A DNA stretch of 6,566 nt from Aquificaceae bacterium (lineage in GTDB: Bacteria > Aquificota > Aquificia > Aquificales > Aquificaceae). Position 1 is the stretch's first letter, and every line of letters starts with the position of its first letter. This document shows, piece by piece, positions 1 through 6,566 of the stretch. The stretch covers positions 1-6,566 of the forward strand of contig WFOY01000068.1 of NCBI GenBank assembly GCA_015487835.1, read 5' to 3'. The position numbers and the translations under genes are program-made. The notes beneath the pieces were generated by a model. The model was not told the DNA's origin. It made no database searches and saw only the letters and a program-made list of their open reading frames with translations.

Positions 1-1230
1 CCTCCTCCTCTTCCACTCGGGTGTGGGCAGGAAGCCTCTCTTTACGGGGATCTCTAAGGGTATCTTTTCACCGTAGCCGAACTTCCTCGCGTACCTGATT
101 ATCGTGGAGGGTCCTATCTCGTAGCCGTAGTGGTAGTAGTAGATGTCGCAGGAGTCCTGGAGGGCCTTTATCAGGTTCACGGATCCGTGGCCGTAAACGT
201 TCCAGCAGAAGAACCTCCTGTCGCCGAGGAAGAAGCTACCCGTGCAAAGAACCTTGTCCCAGGCGGACCCGATCTTGGTCTCCAAGATAGCATAGGATAT
301 AGGTACCTTCAGGACGGAGGCGGGAGGATATCTTCCCCCGGTAGCCCTGTTGAACATGGGCTTTAGCTTGTTCTTTGTTATCCTACTCCAGTTCTCGTAA
401 ACCCTGTTCGGGTCGTACCCTGGGAAGCTGGCGAGGGCCAGGATCTCTCCAGTTTTGGCGTTCATAAGGACGACAGCTCCAGCAGGCTGACCCGACTCGT
501 AGAAGACCTGCTCCACGATCCTCTGGAACCTCACGTCTATGGTGAGGACCAGGGAGTTTCCCTTCACAGGGTCCTTTCTGCTGAGGGTCCTTATCACCTT
601 CCCTAAGGCGTTTATCATGATCTCCTCCCTTCCCAGCTCACCGAGGAGGACCGTGTCCATGCTCCTCTCTATACCCGCCTTGCCGACGAAGCTCTTGGGG
701 GCTATCCTGCCCTTAAACCTTGAGATCTCATCCCTGCTCGGATAGCCCACGTAGCCGATCACGTGGCAGGCAGTCTTTCCCAAGGGGTAGACCCTCTTGG
801 GGACCACCTCTATGAACAGGCCGGGTAGCCTGTAACTGTTTGCGTAGAACCTCTCTATCTCCTCCTCGGTGAGGTCCTCCTTTACCCTGATCGGGTCCGG
901 ACCGTTCCTGTTCTTCTCTATTACCCTGTCCAGGTCTATGTTAAAGACCTCCTTGACAGATCTCCTCAGGAGATCCAGGTCCTCTTTGGATAGCCTCATA
1001 TAGTCGAGGGTGAGGACGTACCTGGGCTCATCGTAGGCCAGCCTGACCCCGTTCCTGTCGTAGATCTCGCCCCTCGGTGGATATATGTTCCTTACCCTCA
1101 GGTAGTTCCTCTTCGAGAGCTTCCTGTACATGTCTCCCCTTAAGATCTGGACCTGGACCAGCCTGATCACTATTACCAAGAAGATACCTACCAACAGGGT
1201 CAGGAATACTAAGAACTTCCTCCTGCTCAT
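1..1230 (-). CDS. mrdA: Penicillin-binding protein 2 (elongasome transpeptidase), 3' end cut by window edge
   Basis: This is the transpeptidase that cross-links peptidoglycan during side-wall elongation, anchored in the inner membrane with its catalytic domain in the periplasm. The first 410 codons are visible; the C-terminus, including the expected KTG box, lies beyond the left edge. Residues 1-4 (MSRR) precede one membrane segment at about 5-27. A PBP dimerisation region follows, with PPRGEIYDRNG at about 51-61 and HVIGYVG at about 156-162. The transpeptidase domain starts near residue 225. The SxxK motif is SVLK, with Ser305 and Lys308 (codons at 316-318 and 307-309). The second motif is SCD at 360-362 (bases 145-153). 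The paired cysteines 329 and 342 and the GHG at 347-349 are also typical of PBP2. The ATG at 1228-1230 overlaps the mreD stop by 4 bases (ATGA) and follows AGGAAGGA. Last visible gene of the mreBCD operon; rodA could follow outside. Pro-Ala replaces the usual Pro-Gly before the catalytic Ser. Monofunctional PBP3/FtsI is less likely given the operon. Confidence 0.95.
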   Translation of the reverse strand, partial: MSRRKFLVFLTLLVGIFLVIVIRLVQVQILRGDMYRKLSKRNYLRVRNIYPPRGEIYDRNGVRLAYDEPRYVLTLDYMRLSKEDLDLLRRSVKEVFNIDLDRVIEKNRNGPDPIRVKEDLTEEEIERFYANSYRLPGLFIEVVPKRVYPLGKTACHVIGYVGYPSRDEISRFKGRIAPKSFVGKAGIERSMDTVLLGELGREEIMINALGKVIRTLSRKDPVKGNSLVLTIDVRFQRIVEQVFYESGQPAGAVVLMNAKTGEILALASFPGYDPNRVYENWSRITKNKLKPMFNRATGGRYPPASVLKVPISYAILETKIGSAWDKVLCTGSFFLGDRRFFCWNVYGHGSVNLIKALQDSCDIYYYHYGYEIGPSTIIRYARKFGYGEKIPLEIPVKRGFLPTPEWKRRR

Positions 1231-1676
1231 TCCTTCCTCTTAAGGTATGCGAAGTACACAGCCGTTGCGATCAGGATCTCCACTACAAGGGCCAGGACCA
1301 GCGAGACCAGAGAGAAGGAAAAGGAGAACTTGATCTTCATAACAATCAGGGAGAGAACCTTCTTTACCAGGAAGGACAGGCCTGCCCCGAGCATGTAGGT
1401 CAGCCAGGTTTTGAAGAAGATCTTCTCGTTAAGAAGTATAAACAGGTACACGGCGAGGGGTTCGAGGGCGAGGTTGAGGCCGAGTGTGTCCGTCATTATG
1501 TCCAGGAGAGAACCGCCGAAGATGGCCCAGAGGACTGCATCCCTACCTGTAACGTAGGCCCTTGTTAGGAGCGCCACGAGTAGGAGGTCTGGGGCGATGA
1601 AACCGGGTTTGAAGAAAACCTGGAGGAAGGAGGTCTGGACGAAGACGAGGAAGACCACGAGGACCAGATACCTCAA
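1227..1676 (-). CDS. mreD: Rod shape-determining membrane protein MreD
   Basis: MreD is a small integral inner-membrane protein of the elongasome that works with MreC to link MreB filaments to PBP2/RodA. The 149 residues are almost wholly hydrophobic, with about five or six membrane segments (roughly 2-20, 28-41, 47-60, 66-83, 92-113 and 120-145) and a basic C-terminus (KRKE). The family signature is visible: Pro29-Asp30 opening the second segment, then Gly44, Gly54-Gly55 and Asp59. Length is close to the family's usual 150-180. The start codon is TTG (bases 1674-1676), which overlaps the mreC stop as TTGA and is preceded at 5 bases by AAGGAGG. No better start lies nearby. The gene overlaps mrdA by 4 bases. 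Identification rests on topology, the PD...GG...D pattern and gene order, because MreD diverges quickly in sequence. Confidence 0.92.
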   Translation of the reverse strand: MRYLVLVVFLVFVQTSFLQVFFKPGFIAPDLLLVALLTRAYVTGRDAVLWAIFGGSLLDIMTDTLGLNLALEPLAVYLFILLNEKIFFKTWLTYMLGAGLSFLVKKVLSLIVMKIKFSFSFSLVSLVLALVVEILIATAVYFAYLKRKE

Positions 1677-2476
1677 TCCCGCCTCCTTATGATGAAGAGG
1701 TAGTCTATCCTCCGAGGGTCTACGAGGGGTCTTACCTTGACCTCCTTGAAGAAGGGGTCCTTACCTCTCCTCACCTGTTCCACAACACCCAAGGGGAAGG
1801 GGGGGACTCTGCCCTCGGTGTCTATGAGGATCACCCTGTCACCCTCCTTCACCTTGTCCTCCACCTTAACGTGGAGTAGGTCCCCCAAAGGGTAGCCTCC
1901 TCTGTATATGTACCTCTTCCCGCTCCCTGAGAGGACTACGGTGCAGGAGAAGTTCGCACTGAAGGGGGTGACAACCCTGCTGGTGGAACCGAAAACGGCC
2001 TCCACGAAGCCCACCACCTCCTTCTGGGTGACCACCAGGTCCCTCTCCTTAAAGTTCCTGTCCTTACCCCCTTCAACTATGAGGAAGAGATCGAACCCAG
2101 AGGGGTCGTAGTAGATCACCCTTGAGATCGCGTAATCGAGTCTCGAGAAGGTTTTGGATATCCTGATCAGTTCCCTGAGTGTCTGGAGGTCCCTCTGGCA
2201 GGATCTTAGCTCCACCTCAAGGAGCATAAGGCTCTGGATCCTCCTCTTGAGGTCCAGGTTCTCCTTCTTAACGTCCACGAGCCTGAAGTAGGTATCTATC
2301 TTCTCCTCGGTCTGGGTGAGGATCCTCTCTTTAAGGTTCAGGACTGGGGATATGGCGGTGTTGAAGACCATGACCACAGCCCTGACGTAAGAGAACTTGG
2401 ACAGATCGGTGAACAGGATCGTGAGGCCGATCACCACAGCCCCGAAGGTTATCAGGTGAAACCTTCCCCCCTTCAT
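1673..2476 (-). CDS. mreC: Rod shape-determining protein MreC
   Basis: MreC is the periplasmic scaffold of the elongasome; in the family it binds and activates PBP2 and bridges to MreB/MreD. The 267-residue protein has a short basic N-terminus, one membrane anchor at about 8-22, and a charged helical stretch at about 50-107 expected to form the dimerising coiled coil. The C-terminal beta-rich periplasmic domains run from about 115 to 263. Supporting features are the YDPSGFD turn near 123-129 (the family often has a D/N-P...W/F here), a conserved-style GFVEAVFGSTSRVVT segment at about 156-170, and the late EGRVPPFPLGVVEQV at 221-235, which matches the family's G-x-P-x-P-x-G-x-V signature. Length is typical, and I see no truncation. 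The ATG at 2474-2476 overlaps the mreB stop (ATGA). An AAGGAG lies 12 bases upstream, rather far, so coupling to mreB translation probably matters. Confidence 0.95.
   Translation of the reverse strand: MKGGRFHLITFGAVVIGLTILFTDLSKFSYVRAVVMVFNTAISPVLNLKERILTQTEEKIDTYFRLVDVKKENLDLKRRIQSLMLLEVELRSCQRDLQTLRELIRISKTFSRLDYAISRVIYYDPSGFDLFLIVEGGKDRNFKERDLVVTQKEVVGFVEAVFGSTSRVVTPFSANFSCTVVLSGSGKRYIYRGGYPLGDLLHVKVEDKVKEGDRVILIDTEGRVPPFPLGVVEQVRRGKDPFFKEVKVRPLVDPRRIDYLFIIRRRD
1677..1688 (-). promoter_or_regulatory. Strong ribosome binding site that fixes the TTG start of mreD
   Basis: Reading the minus strand, AAGGAGG (complement of 1682-1688) is followed by a 5-base spacer and then TTG. This near-perfect Shine-Dalgarno lies inside the last codons of mreC and supports the TTG, not a later ATG, as the mreD start. 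It fits a weak start codon rescued by a strong SD and by coupling to the overlapping mreC stop. Confidence 0.8.
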
Positions 2477-3498
2477 TCCATAGAGATTCTCCTTATAAGC
2501 TCAAGGTTGTCCAGCACCTTACCGACACCTCTCGCGACCGCTATGAGAGGCTCCTCGCAGTAGTGGGCCTTTATACCCGTCTCTATCTGGATCCTCCTGT
2601 CCATGTTCTTTAGGAGGGACCCTCCTCCCGCGAGGACTATGCCCCTGTCCGCTATGTCCGCCGCGAGCTCGGGAGGTGTCCTCTCCAGCGTTACCCTTAT
2701 GGCGTTTATTATCGAGTTTATGGTGTCCTCTAAGGCCTCCGTTATGTTGTGGTTGGTTATCCTTATGGTCTTGGGGAGGCCCGTCATGTCCCTTCCCGTT
2801 ATCTCCGTCTCCCGCTCCTCCTCCTCCATTACGGCGCTTCCCAGCTCTATCTTTATCCTCTCCGCGGACTGCTCGCCTATGAGTATGTGGAACTGTCTCT
2901 TTATGTACTGGATTATGGCCTCGTTCATCTCGTCCCCGGCTATCCTGAGGGAGTTGGAGACAACTATGCCAGCCAGGGATATCACAGCTATCTCGGTAGT
3001 TCCTCCGCCTATATCGACAACCATGTTGCCCACGGGTTCGTCGACTGGGAGGTCGGCACCTATGGCGGCCGCCATCGGTTCGGCCATCAGGTAAACCTCC
3101 CTCGCCCCCGCACTCTTCGCAGCGTCTATCACGGCCCTCTTCTCGACGGGGGTTATGCCCGTAGGGACGCCTATGACCACCCTCGGCTTTGGCTTGAAGA
3201 GGGTGTTTCCGAGGGCCCTCCTTATGAAGTAGGAGAGCATTATCTGGGTGACCTCGAAGTCGGTTATCACACCGTCCCTTAAGGGCCTTATCGCCTGGAT
3301 GTTCTCTGGGGTCTTCCCCACCATCTCCTTTGCCTCCCTCCCCACAGCCAGGACCTTCCTCGTCTTGACATCGATGGCGACTATGGAGGGCTCGTACATG
3401 ACTATACCCTTTCCCTGCATGTAAACTGCCGTGTTGGCTGTTCCCAAGTCGATGCCTATGTTGTTGGACATAAAACCGAGGAACTTATCCAGCAACAT
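2473..3498 (-). CDS. mreB: Rod shape-determining actin homologue MreB
   Basis: MreB is an ATP-binding bacterial actin that forms membrane-bound antiparallel filaments and steers elongation-specific wall synthesis. The 341 residues are of normal length. The N-terminal MLLDKFLGFM is a plausible membrane-binding amphipathic helix. Phosphate loop 1 is IGIDLGTANTAVY (14-26), followed by the conserved EPSIVAID (36-43) and VIGVPTGITPVEKRAV (108-123). The catalytic-side segment is AEPMAAAIGA (139-148), phosphate loop 2 is DIGGGTTEIAVIS (162-174), and the adenosine loop is GIVLAGGGSLL (286-296). A very acidic run, MEEEERE, sits at 224-230. The ATG at 3496-3498 is chosen over internal Met10 because it keeps the amphipathic helix and has AGGGGAGG 4 bases upstream, whereas Met10 has no SD. 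It heads the mreBCD-mrdA operon and is transcribed divergently from rel across 35 bases. Confidence 0.98.
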   Translation of the reverse strand: MLLDKFLGFMSNNIGIDLGTANTAVYMQGKGIVMYEPSIVAIDVKTRKVLAVGREAKEMVGKTPENIQAIRPLRDGVITDFEVTQIMLSYFIRRALGNTLFKPKPRVVIGVPTGITPVEKRAVIDAAKSAGAREVYLMAEPMAAAIGADLPVDEPVGNMVVDIGGGTTEIAVISLAGIVVSNSLRIAGDEMNEAIIQYIKRQFHILIGEQSAERIKIELGSAVMEEEERETEITGRDMTGLPKTIRITNHNITEALEDTINSIINAIRVTLERTPPELAADIADRGIVLAGGGSLLKNMDRRIQIETGIKAHYCEEPLIAVARGVGKVLDNLELIRRISME

Positions 3499-3533
3499 CT
3501 TTCCTCCCCTTTGTTGAGCTTATATTTATTCTA
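3499..3533. promoter_or_regulatory. Divergent mreB/rel intergenic region with candidate promoter elements
   Basis: This 35-base gap is the only intergenic DNA in the window. The mreB side carries its Shine-Dalgarno (AGGGGAGG, complement of 3503-3510). The rel side is very AT-rich. On the plus strand TATATT (3521-3526) is a possible -10 box for rel, placed so that transcription would begin at or next to the rel ATG; no good -35 is visible at 16-18 bases. On the minus strand TATAAG (complement of 3519-3524) could be a -10 for mreB, with TTAACA (complement of 3539-3544) upstream, but the 14-base spacing is short. The two candidate -10 boxes overlap, so polymerases could compete. That a promoter region exists here follows from the divergent layout; the exact boxes are guesses. 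Confidence 0.4.
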
Positions 3534-5639
3534 ATGGCTGTTAAGGATCTCAAGATTTCCGAAATTTTAGAGGACATCCTGAAGGCGTATCCAGAGGACC
3601 AAGAACTCATAAGGAAAGCCTTTGAGTTCTCTCTGGAAAAACACGAGGGCCAGAAGAGGAAGTCGGGCGATCCCTACATAACCCACTCACTGAACGTGGC
3701 GAAGATCCTCTCCGATCTCAGGATGGACGCGGTCACGGTCTCGGCGGGACTCCTCCACGACGTTCTGGAGGACACGGACACAACCTACGAGGAACTGAAG
3801 GACGCCTTCGGTGAGGAGATAGCCAACATAGTGGAGGGTGTTACCAAGATAGGGAGGATAAACTTCAGGAACCTGAGGGAGGCCCAGGCGGAGAACTTCA
3901 GGAAGCTGATAATAGCGACCGCCAAGGACATAAGGGTGGTCATAGTGAAGCTGGCTGACAGGCTCCACAACATGAGGACCCTGGGTTATCTCAGCAGGGA
4001 GAAGAGGATAAGGATAGCGGAGGAGACCTTGGAGGTCTATGCCCCCATAGCCCACAGGCTCGGTATATGGGAGATAAAGAGGGAGCTCGAAGACCTTGCC
4101 TTCAAACACCTCTACCCAAAAGAGTACGAAAAGGTGAGGAAGTTCGTGAGCCAGTCCCTCGAGGACTTAGAGGCCTACCTCAAGAAGTTCGTGATCCCCA
4201 GGGTGAAGGAGGACCTCTCCAGGGCGGGGATAAGGGCTGAGATCTCCTACAGGCCCAAACACCTCTACAGCATATGGCAGAAGACCATTAGGAAGAACAT
4301 AAAGCTGGAGGAGGTCCATGACATACTTGGCGTCAGGATAATAGTCAGAACCGTTCCAGACTGCTACACGGTCCTCGGCATAATCCACAGCGTGTTCAAG
4401 CCAGTTCCAGGTAAATTCAAGGACTACATATCCCTGCCAAAGCCAAACCTCTACCAGTCCCTCCACACGACGGTGGTAGCTCCAAAGGGGAGGATGGTGG
4501 AGTTCCAGATAAGGACAGAGGAGATGCACCTGAGAGCCGAGAAGGGTATAGCGGCCCACTGGGCCTACAAGGAGGGGAAGGAGAGGGCAGAAGGGGAGGA
4601 GATATTCTCCTGGCTGAGGGATCTGGTTGAGAACATACAGGGGAGCAGGAACCCAGCCGAGGTCCTCGACAACATAAAGAGGGAGCTCTTCTCGGAGGAG
4701 GTCTTCGTGTTCACGCCCAAGGGGGACCTCGTCGTCCTCCCAGCGGGTGCCACACCCGTCGATTTCGCCTACCACATACACACAGAGATAGGGAACCACT
4801 GTGCGGGTGCCAAGGTGAACGGGAGGATAGTCCCGCTTAACTACAGGCTGAGGAGCGGTGACCAGGTGGAGATCATAACCAGCCCCACCAAGAAGCCCAA
4901 CCCAGACTGGCTCAAGTTCGTGGTCACGGGAAAGGCGAAGAGCAAGATAAAGCAGTTCATAAAGCAGATGGAGAGGGAGAGGTTCCTGAACGAGGGTAGG
5001 AGGATCCTCGAGAAGGTGAGGGACCACACCAACCTCTCCACCGAGGATCTGATAAAGAAGCTGAGGACCAAGGTCAGGATAAAGGACGAGGAGGACCTCC
5101 TGATAGCTCTCGGGAGCGGCAGGATACCCATAGAGAGGGTCATATCCCTCATATCACCCAAGAAGAGAGAGAAGACAAGGAGGGAGGTTCCTGAAGGTAA
5201 GGGGGAGGTCTCGGTGGAAGATCTGGGGAGCGTTCTTTACGACCTCGGTAAGTGCTGCAATCCTGTTCCGGGGGACGAGGTCTACGGCGTTGTGACCAGG
5301 GGTAAGGGCATAGTCCTCCACGAGAAGAACTGCTCCAACCTCAAGTATCTCATGGAGAACTTTCCCGAGAAGGTGCTCAAGGTAAAGTGGAAGCCTTCTG
5401 GCAAGTTCAGAACGAGGATAAGGGTAAGAGCCAAGGACAGGATAGGCATACTCTCTGAGATAACGAGCAAGATAGCGGAGAACGACTCCAACATTTGGGA
5501 GGCGGTCACAAAGACAACGGGTGAGGAGGCTATAATGGAGTTCACCATAGACGTTACCGACAGGAAACATCTCCTCAGGATCCTGAGGTCCATAAAGACT
5601 GTGGAAGGTGTGGAGAGGTGTCTCAGGGTTTACTCCTGA
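3534..5639 (+). CDS. rel: Bifunctional (p)ppGpp synthetase/hydrolase, long RelA/SpoT family
   Basis: Rel makes (p)ppGpp from ATP and GDP/GTP and hydrolyses it, in the cytoplasm and on stalled ribosomes. The 701 residues are of normal length for the long family. The N-terminal HD hydrolase (about 25-200) keeps His51, His75-Asp76 with Glu79-Asp80, and Asp142 (ADRLHNMRTL). The synthetase (about 215-345) keeps YRPKHLYSI (Arg240, Lys242), Asp263, YQSLH (Tyr307, His311) and EFQIRT (Glu323, Gln325). A TGS domain covers about 388-450. After a helical linker comes the Cys-rich region with CC at 574-575, His596 and Cys600, then an ACT domain at about 625-700. Both active sites look intact, so I call it bifunctional Rel and not monofunctional RelA or SpoT. 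The start is the only ATG fitting the conserved N-terminus; no SD precedes it. The 3' end overlaps lnt by 17 bases on the opposite strand. Confidence 0.98.
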   Translation: MAVKDLKISEILEDILKAYPEDQELIRKAFEFSLEKHEGQKRKSGDPYITHSLNVAKILSDLRMDAVTVSAGLLHDVLEDTDTTYEELKDAFGEEIANIVEGVTKIGRINFRNLREAQAENFRKLIIATAKDIRVVIVKLADRLHNMRTLGYLSREKRIRIAEETLEVYAPIAHRLGIWEIKRELEDLAFKHLYPKEYEKVRKFVSQSLEDLEAYLKKFVIPRVKEDLSRAGIRAEISYRPKHLYSIWQKTIRKNIKLEEVHDILGVRIIVRTVPDCYTVLGIIHSVFKPVPGKFKDYISLPKPNLYQSLHTTVVAPKGRMVEFQIRTEEMHLRAEKGIAAHWAYKEGKERAEGEEIFSWLRDLVENIQGSRNPAEVLDNIKRELFSEEVFVFTPKGDLVVLPAGATPVDFAYHIHTEIGNHCAGAKVNGRIVPLNYRLRSGDQVEIITSPTKKPNPDWLKFVVTGKAKSKIKQFIKQMERERFLNEGRRILEKVRDHTNLSTEDLIKKLRTKVRIKDEEDLLIALGSGRIPIERVISLISPKKREKTRREVPEGKGEVSVEDLGSVLYDLGKCCNPVPGDEVYGVVTRGKGIVLHEKNCSNLKYLMENFPEKVLKVKWKPSGKFRTRIRVRAKDRIGILSEITSKIAENDSNIWEAVTKTTGEEAIMEFTIDVTDRKHLLRILRSIKTVEGVERCLRVYS

Positions 5640-5658
5640 TCCTGAAGGTAAGGACACC
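5617..5658. repeat. Nested inverted repeats at the rel/lnt convergent 3' ends
   Basis: TCAGG (5623-5627) and CCTGA (5635-5639) form a 5-base inverted repeat with a 7-base loop. The lnt stop (complement of 5623-5625) and the rel stop (5637-5639) lie in opposite arms. Flanking arms GGTGTC (5617-5622) and GACACC (5653-5658) could extend the stem, with 13 unpaired bases on one side; a second CCTGA at 5641-5645 gives an alternative pairing. No T-run follows in either direction, so an ordinary intrinsic terminator is not supported. The structure may be chance, or a weak bidirectional end. Confidence 0.25.
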
Positions 5659-6566
5659 CTCCCTCCCGTAGGGTATCTCCGCAAGGATCTCGCCTTCAGG
5701 GGATATAACCGCGGAGGGTCCCGTGTTGTTAACCCAGATGAGAAACCTCCTATTTTCCACAGCTCTCACCCTGGCCTGTCTGAGGTGCTGAAAGGTTCCG
5801 TCCGAGTCCCTGAACCAGCCGTCGTTGGTGAGGACAGCTATGAGGTCAGCGCAGGAGGCGATCCTCTTAACAAGCGAGAAGTAGGACACCTCGAAGCAGA
5901 TCGGGGTCCCCAGCTTAAGACCGTCCAGGTCGAGGCAGTCCAGATCCTTACCGGGTGTGTAGTCTATACCTCCTATAGCACCGAATATTTCCTTGACGAA
6001 GCCAAAGGGGAAAGGCACGTACTCACCGAAGGGTAGGAGCCTGACCTTGTCGTAGAAGTCCACCACCTCACCGCCCCTCAGGGCGAAGACCGAGTTGTAG
6101 GGGAGCACGTCAGATCCCTTTATCCTTATGTCCACAAGACCGACCACCACCGAAGACCTCTTGGAGGCCTCCAGTAGCCTCCTACCCTGGTCGTAGAGAT
6201 CGCCTGCGAAGAAGGGAAAGGCGGACTCAGGTAGCAGTATGAGGTCTGGGCTTTGGGACTCTGCCTCCTCGAGGAGCCTCCACAGCCTGGGGAGGTCCTT
6301 TCTGAACAGCTCCCTGTTTAACTTCACCTCCTCGGGGACGTTGGTCTGGACAAGGGCAATAGTTATGTCCTCAGGGGGCAGGTGGGGATCGAACCTGACG
6401 AAGGGTACGGGAAGCAGGAAGAGAAGCAGGTACAGAAGAACGTAGCGCAGTCTCCTAAGGAGAAGAGGAGCGAGAGATACATACCAGATGAGGACCGTCC
6501 CTAAGTAAACGCCCCCAGCGGATAGGTAGTACTTAAGAAGAGGCAGGTTCACCATGTGCTCCCCCA
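5623..6566 (-). CDS. lnt: Apolipoprotein N-acyltransferase, 5' end cut by window edge
   Basis: Lnt adds the third acyl chain to the N-terminal cysteine of lipoproteins, working from the periplasmic face of the inner membrane. About 313 codons are visible; the frame is open to the right edge, where further N-terminal membrane helices are expected. Numbering from the Met at 6553-6555, two membrane segments remain (about 12-30 and 35-52), then a nitrilase-type domain from 63 to about 305. The catalytic triad is present: Glu110 in LLPESAFPFF, Lys170 in YDKVRLLPFGEYVPF and Cys220 in TPICFE (codons at 6226-6228, 6046-6048 and 5896-5898). LTNDGWF, QHLRQARVRAVE and NNTGPSAVI are further Lnt marks. 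That Met follows GGGGAG at 3 bases and could be mistaken for a start, but starting there would lose most helices, so I favour an upstream start. The protein ends straight after the nitrilase fold without a final membrane helix. Confidence 0.93.
   Translation of the reverse strand, partial: GEHMVNLPLLKYYLSAGGVYLGTVLIWYVSLAPLLLRRLRYVLLYLLLFLLPVPFVRFDPHLPPEDITIALVQTNVPEEVKLNRELFRKDLPRLWRLLEEAESQSPDLILLPESAFPFFAGDLYDQGRRLLEASKRSSVVVGLVDIRIKGSDVLPYNSVFALRGGEVVDFYDKVRLLPFGEYVPFPFGFVKEIFGAIGGIDYTPGKDLDCLDLDGLKLGTPICFEVSYFSLVKRIASCADLIAVLTNDGWFRDSDGTFQHLRQARVRAVENRRFLIWVNNTGPSAVISPEGEILAEIPYGREGVLTFRIRSKP

Noticed and set aside
130..745. Two short plus-strand open frames opposite the transpeptidase gene.
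   Set aside because: The minus-strand reading gives continuous PBP2 with its catalytic motifs through the same bases, so these are shadows.
2603..3282. Plus-strand open frames of 163 and 177 residues opposite mreB.
   Set aside because: Low-complexity translations rich in Ser/Pro or Tyr/Leu, mirroring the mreB codon bias; mreB itself has every family motif.
4446..4470. The Rel synthetase motif usually written NGYQS reads NLYQS.
   Set aside because: A bulky residue is normal at this position in many bifunctional Rel proteins (for example Met in Bacillus), so this is not a defect.
4167..5027. A 286-residue open frame on the minus strand inside rel, plus other long antisense frames at 3687-4109, 4841-5161 and 5154-5684.
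   Set aside because: They lie wholly or mostly antisense to a highly conserved gene, have no recognisable motifs, and are explained by rel rarely using codons whose complement is a stop in those frames.
5656..5674. ACCCT/AGGGT inverted repeat with G-runs on the minus strand, considered as a terminator or G-quadruplex.
   Set aside because: It lies within lnt coding sequence, has no T-run, and has only three clustered G-runs, so neither reading is supported.
5608..6036. A plus-strand 142-residue open frame overlapping the end of rel and running antisense to lnt.
   Set aside because: The lnt catalytic Cys region lies on the other strand here, and the frame shows no family motif or credible ribosome binding site.

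Overview
The window looks like ordinary chromosomal housekeeping DNA from a thermophilic, diderm bacterium, possibly of the Aquificota. Two things suggest thermophily. Arginine is coded almost only by AGG/AGA (every Arg codon I read in the visible part of PBP2), and AUA is common for isoleucine. A two-membrane envelope is suggested by an apolipoprotein N-acyltransferase (Lnt) and a complete mre/PBP2 elongasome cluster. The phylum is an inference from codon style and protein character, not from a database comparison.

Layout. Positions 1-3498, minus strand, hold a tightly packed cell-shape operon read right to left: mreB, mreC, mreD, then mrdA (PBP2), which runs off the left edge. Every junction is a 4-base stop/start overlap (ATGA, TTGA, ATGA), so translational coupling is likely. 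Positions 3499-3533 are a 35-base AT-rich divergent intergenic region, the only non-coding gap in the window. Positions 3534-5639, plus strand, hold a complete long-form RelA/SpoT homologue (Rel) with HD hydrolase, synthetase, TGS, Cys-rich and ACT regions. Positions 5623-6566, minus strand, hold the C-terminal two thirds or so of Lnt, cut by the right edge. Its last 17 bases overlap the 3' end of rel tail to tail.

How the genes fit together. MreB filaments, the MreC scaffold and the membrane protein MreD organise the elongation machinery in which PBP2 is the transpeptidase. Rel makes and destroys (p)ppGpp, which sets growth rate. Its divergent start from the same short AT-rich region as mreB places growth control next to wall elongation. 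Lnt completes lipoprotein maturation in the inner membrane.

I found no mobile element, CRISPR array, tRNA, rRNA or defence system, and no convincing previously undescribed system. The points most worth a second look are the SD-less, possibly leaderless start of rel, the absence of the usual C-terminal membrane helix in Lnt together with its overlap with rel, the TTG start of mreD, and small departures from the consensus around the PBP2 catalytic serine.
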